This document shows positions 5,646 to 6,560 of a stretch of 6,560 nt of DNA, piece after piece (the first letter of the stretch is position 1; each line of letters opens with the position of its first letter). The position numbers were made by a program, and so were the translations under genes. The notes below the pieces were generated by a model that made no database searches, was not told the DNA's origin, and saw only the letters and a list, made by a program, of their open reading frames with translations. Origin of the DNA: an uncultured Synergistales bacterium (GTDB lineage Bacteria; Synergistota; Synergistia; Synergistales; Aminobacteriaceae); contig CAJOED010000073.1 of NCBI GenBank assembly GCA_905233335.1, positions 1 to 6,560 of the forward strand, read 5' to 3'.

Positions 5646-6560
5646 ATAATCAGCGTAATAATTCCCGCGTATAATTCTGCCTCACGAATAAAATTCTCAC
5701 TTGAAAGCGTCATTGCACAGAACTATGAAGACATAGAAATAATATTAGTAGATGATGCTTCCCACGACGACACCGCAGATATTGCCCGCGAAATATTGAG
5801 CACTTCCGGCAGAAAGTTCACGGTCATAACTCACCCGGAAAATCTCGGTGTATCATGCGCAAGAAATACCGGGCTTGCGAGTTCACATGGCGAATACGTG
5901 AGCTTCATTGACGGCGATGATGTCATCAGCAGAAATTTTCTCTCACGGCTTCACGATGCAATCACTGAACACAACGCGCAAATTTCGTTCTGTGGCCTCA
6001 AGTTTACGGACGGAGATATTTCAGTGAGTGAGAGCGATGGAGCTTCCTGCAAGTTCACGGGTGAAGAGCTTATCTTTTCGCGCACAATTTCGCCGGTGTG
6101 CTGCCTCTATGACAGAAACTTTCTCATGAGCAACAACATATCATTCTTTTCGGGCTGTACGTCCGGGGAAGATGTCGAGTTTCAGATTAAGGCTTTGTGC
6201 TGTGCTGAAAGAGTCGCGTTCGTGAATGAATGCATGTATTTCTACGTCCAGCATGACAATATGGGTTCTGTGCGTGATAATAATACACGGGAAAAGAAAA
6301 TCATGCGCTATGAACATAACACGCTGGCACAGATCAGAACGGCGGACTTTCTCGAACACAACGCAAAGACTGAACGAGTGAGGCTCATGAACAGAAACAT
6401 ATTGCAGCCGCAGAACATCATCAGGGAGTTCAACCTCCAGGCAATGAAGGGAGAAAGTTATCACTCAATGCCTGATGGGAAAAGAAAAATTCTGTGGCGT
6501 GCAGTGAGCTTATACACGTTCACGAGGAAACCCGAAATATTCATGAAGGCATTAATGATT
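5646..6560 (+). CDS. Family 2 glycosyltransferase (GT-A fold), 3'-truncated by the window, apparent ATA start
   Basis: This enzyme would transfer a sugar from a nucleotide-sugar donor, probably to a surface polysaccharide or glycan on the cytoplasmic side. The 305 residues present show the classic order: ISVIIPAYNS at 2-11, LVDDAS at 34-39 (donor-binding aspartates), NLGVSCARNTGL at 66-77, FIDGDD at 87-92 (metal-binding DxD-type motif), SGEDVEF at 173-179 (the acidic catalytic-base region), and YFYVQHDNMGSVR near 198-210. No stop occurs before the right edge. Most homologues begin Met-Ile-Ser-Val-Ile-Ile-Pro, but here the Met position is ATA, placed 8 bases after AAGGAG. The alternative is GTG at 5637, which adds three residues but overlaps the Shine-Dalgarno. 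Donor and acceptor are unknown. Confidence 0.9.
   Translation, partial: MISVIIPAYNSASRIKFSLESVIAQNYEDIEIILVDDASHDDTADIAREILSTSGRKFTVITHPENLGVSCARNTGLASSHGEYVSFIDGDDVISRNFLSRLHDAITEHNAQISFCGLKFTDGDISVSESDGASCKFTGEELIFSRTISPVCCLYDRNFLMSNNISFFSGCTSGEDVEFQIKALCCAERVAFVNECMYFYVQHDNMGSVRDNNTREKKIMRYEHNTLAQIRTADFLEHNAKTERVRLMNRNILQPQNIIREFNLQAMKGESYHSMPDGKRKILWRAVSLYTFTRKPEIFMKALMI

Noticed and set aside
5642..5650. TGCTATAAT, a perfect extended -10 promoter motif at the start of the glycosyltransferase gene
   Set aside because: There is no -35 at a usable distance, and a transcript from it would lack the ribosome binding site and start inside the coding region. The motif is explained by the Ala-Ile-Ile codons.

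Overview
The window most likely comes from a gut- or host-associated member of the Synergistota. The best evidence is the end of the first gene: a Gly-Gly-Gly-Cys-Asn-Ala-Gly motif, a short hydrophobic helix and a basic tail, which matches the Synergist-CTERM sorting signal. A biotin-type sodium-pump subunit and a cation/proton antiporter fit the sodium-based energetics of amino-acid-fermenting anaerobes. The species cannot be named from the sequence.

Layout. (1) Positions 5-2434, plus strand: a large surface protein, probably missing its true N-terminus, with Ig-like modules, a C-type lectin domain that keeps all five residues of the sugar-binding calcium site, and the sorting signal. (2) About 2472-2504: a hairpin with A and T tracts on its two sides, serving as a shared terminator for convergent genes. 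(3) 2533-3705, minus: the membrane beta subunit of a sodium-translocating decarboxylase, with its own promoter. (4) 3784-3816: terminator of the next gene. (5) 3840-5264, minus: a CPA2-type cation/proton antiporter. (6) 5265-5645: a 380-base divergent regulatory region. Toward the antiporter it holds a candidate extended -10 promoter and a terminator-like hairpin upstream of the ribosome binding site. Toward the right it holds a full-consensus sigma-70 promoter, a leader of about 175 nt with nested complementary segments and a C-rich loop, an intrinsic terminator, and then at once a Shine-Dalgarno sequence. (7) 5646 to the right edge, plus: a family 2 glycosyltransferase, cut off by the window, whose expected ATG is an ATA.

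How it fits together. The decarboxylase subunit and the antiporter are on the same strand but are separated by a terminator and a promoter, so they look like separate transcripts. Both could act on the transmembrane sodium/proton balance. The surface lectin and the glycosyltransferase both suggest cell-surface work, but nothing links them as one pathway. The most unusual part is 5298-5650, where both outward-facing genes have a terminator-like hairpin between promoter and start. This suggests either paired attenuation control or, on the right, a separate small RNA. No CRISPR array, transposase, tRNA or rRNA gene was seen.
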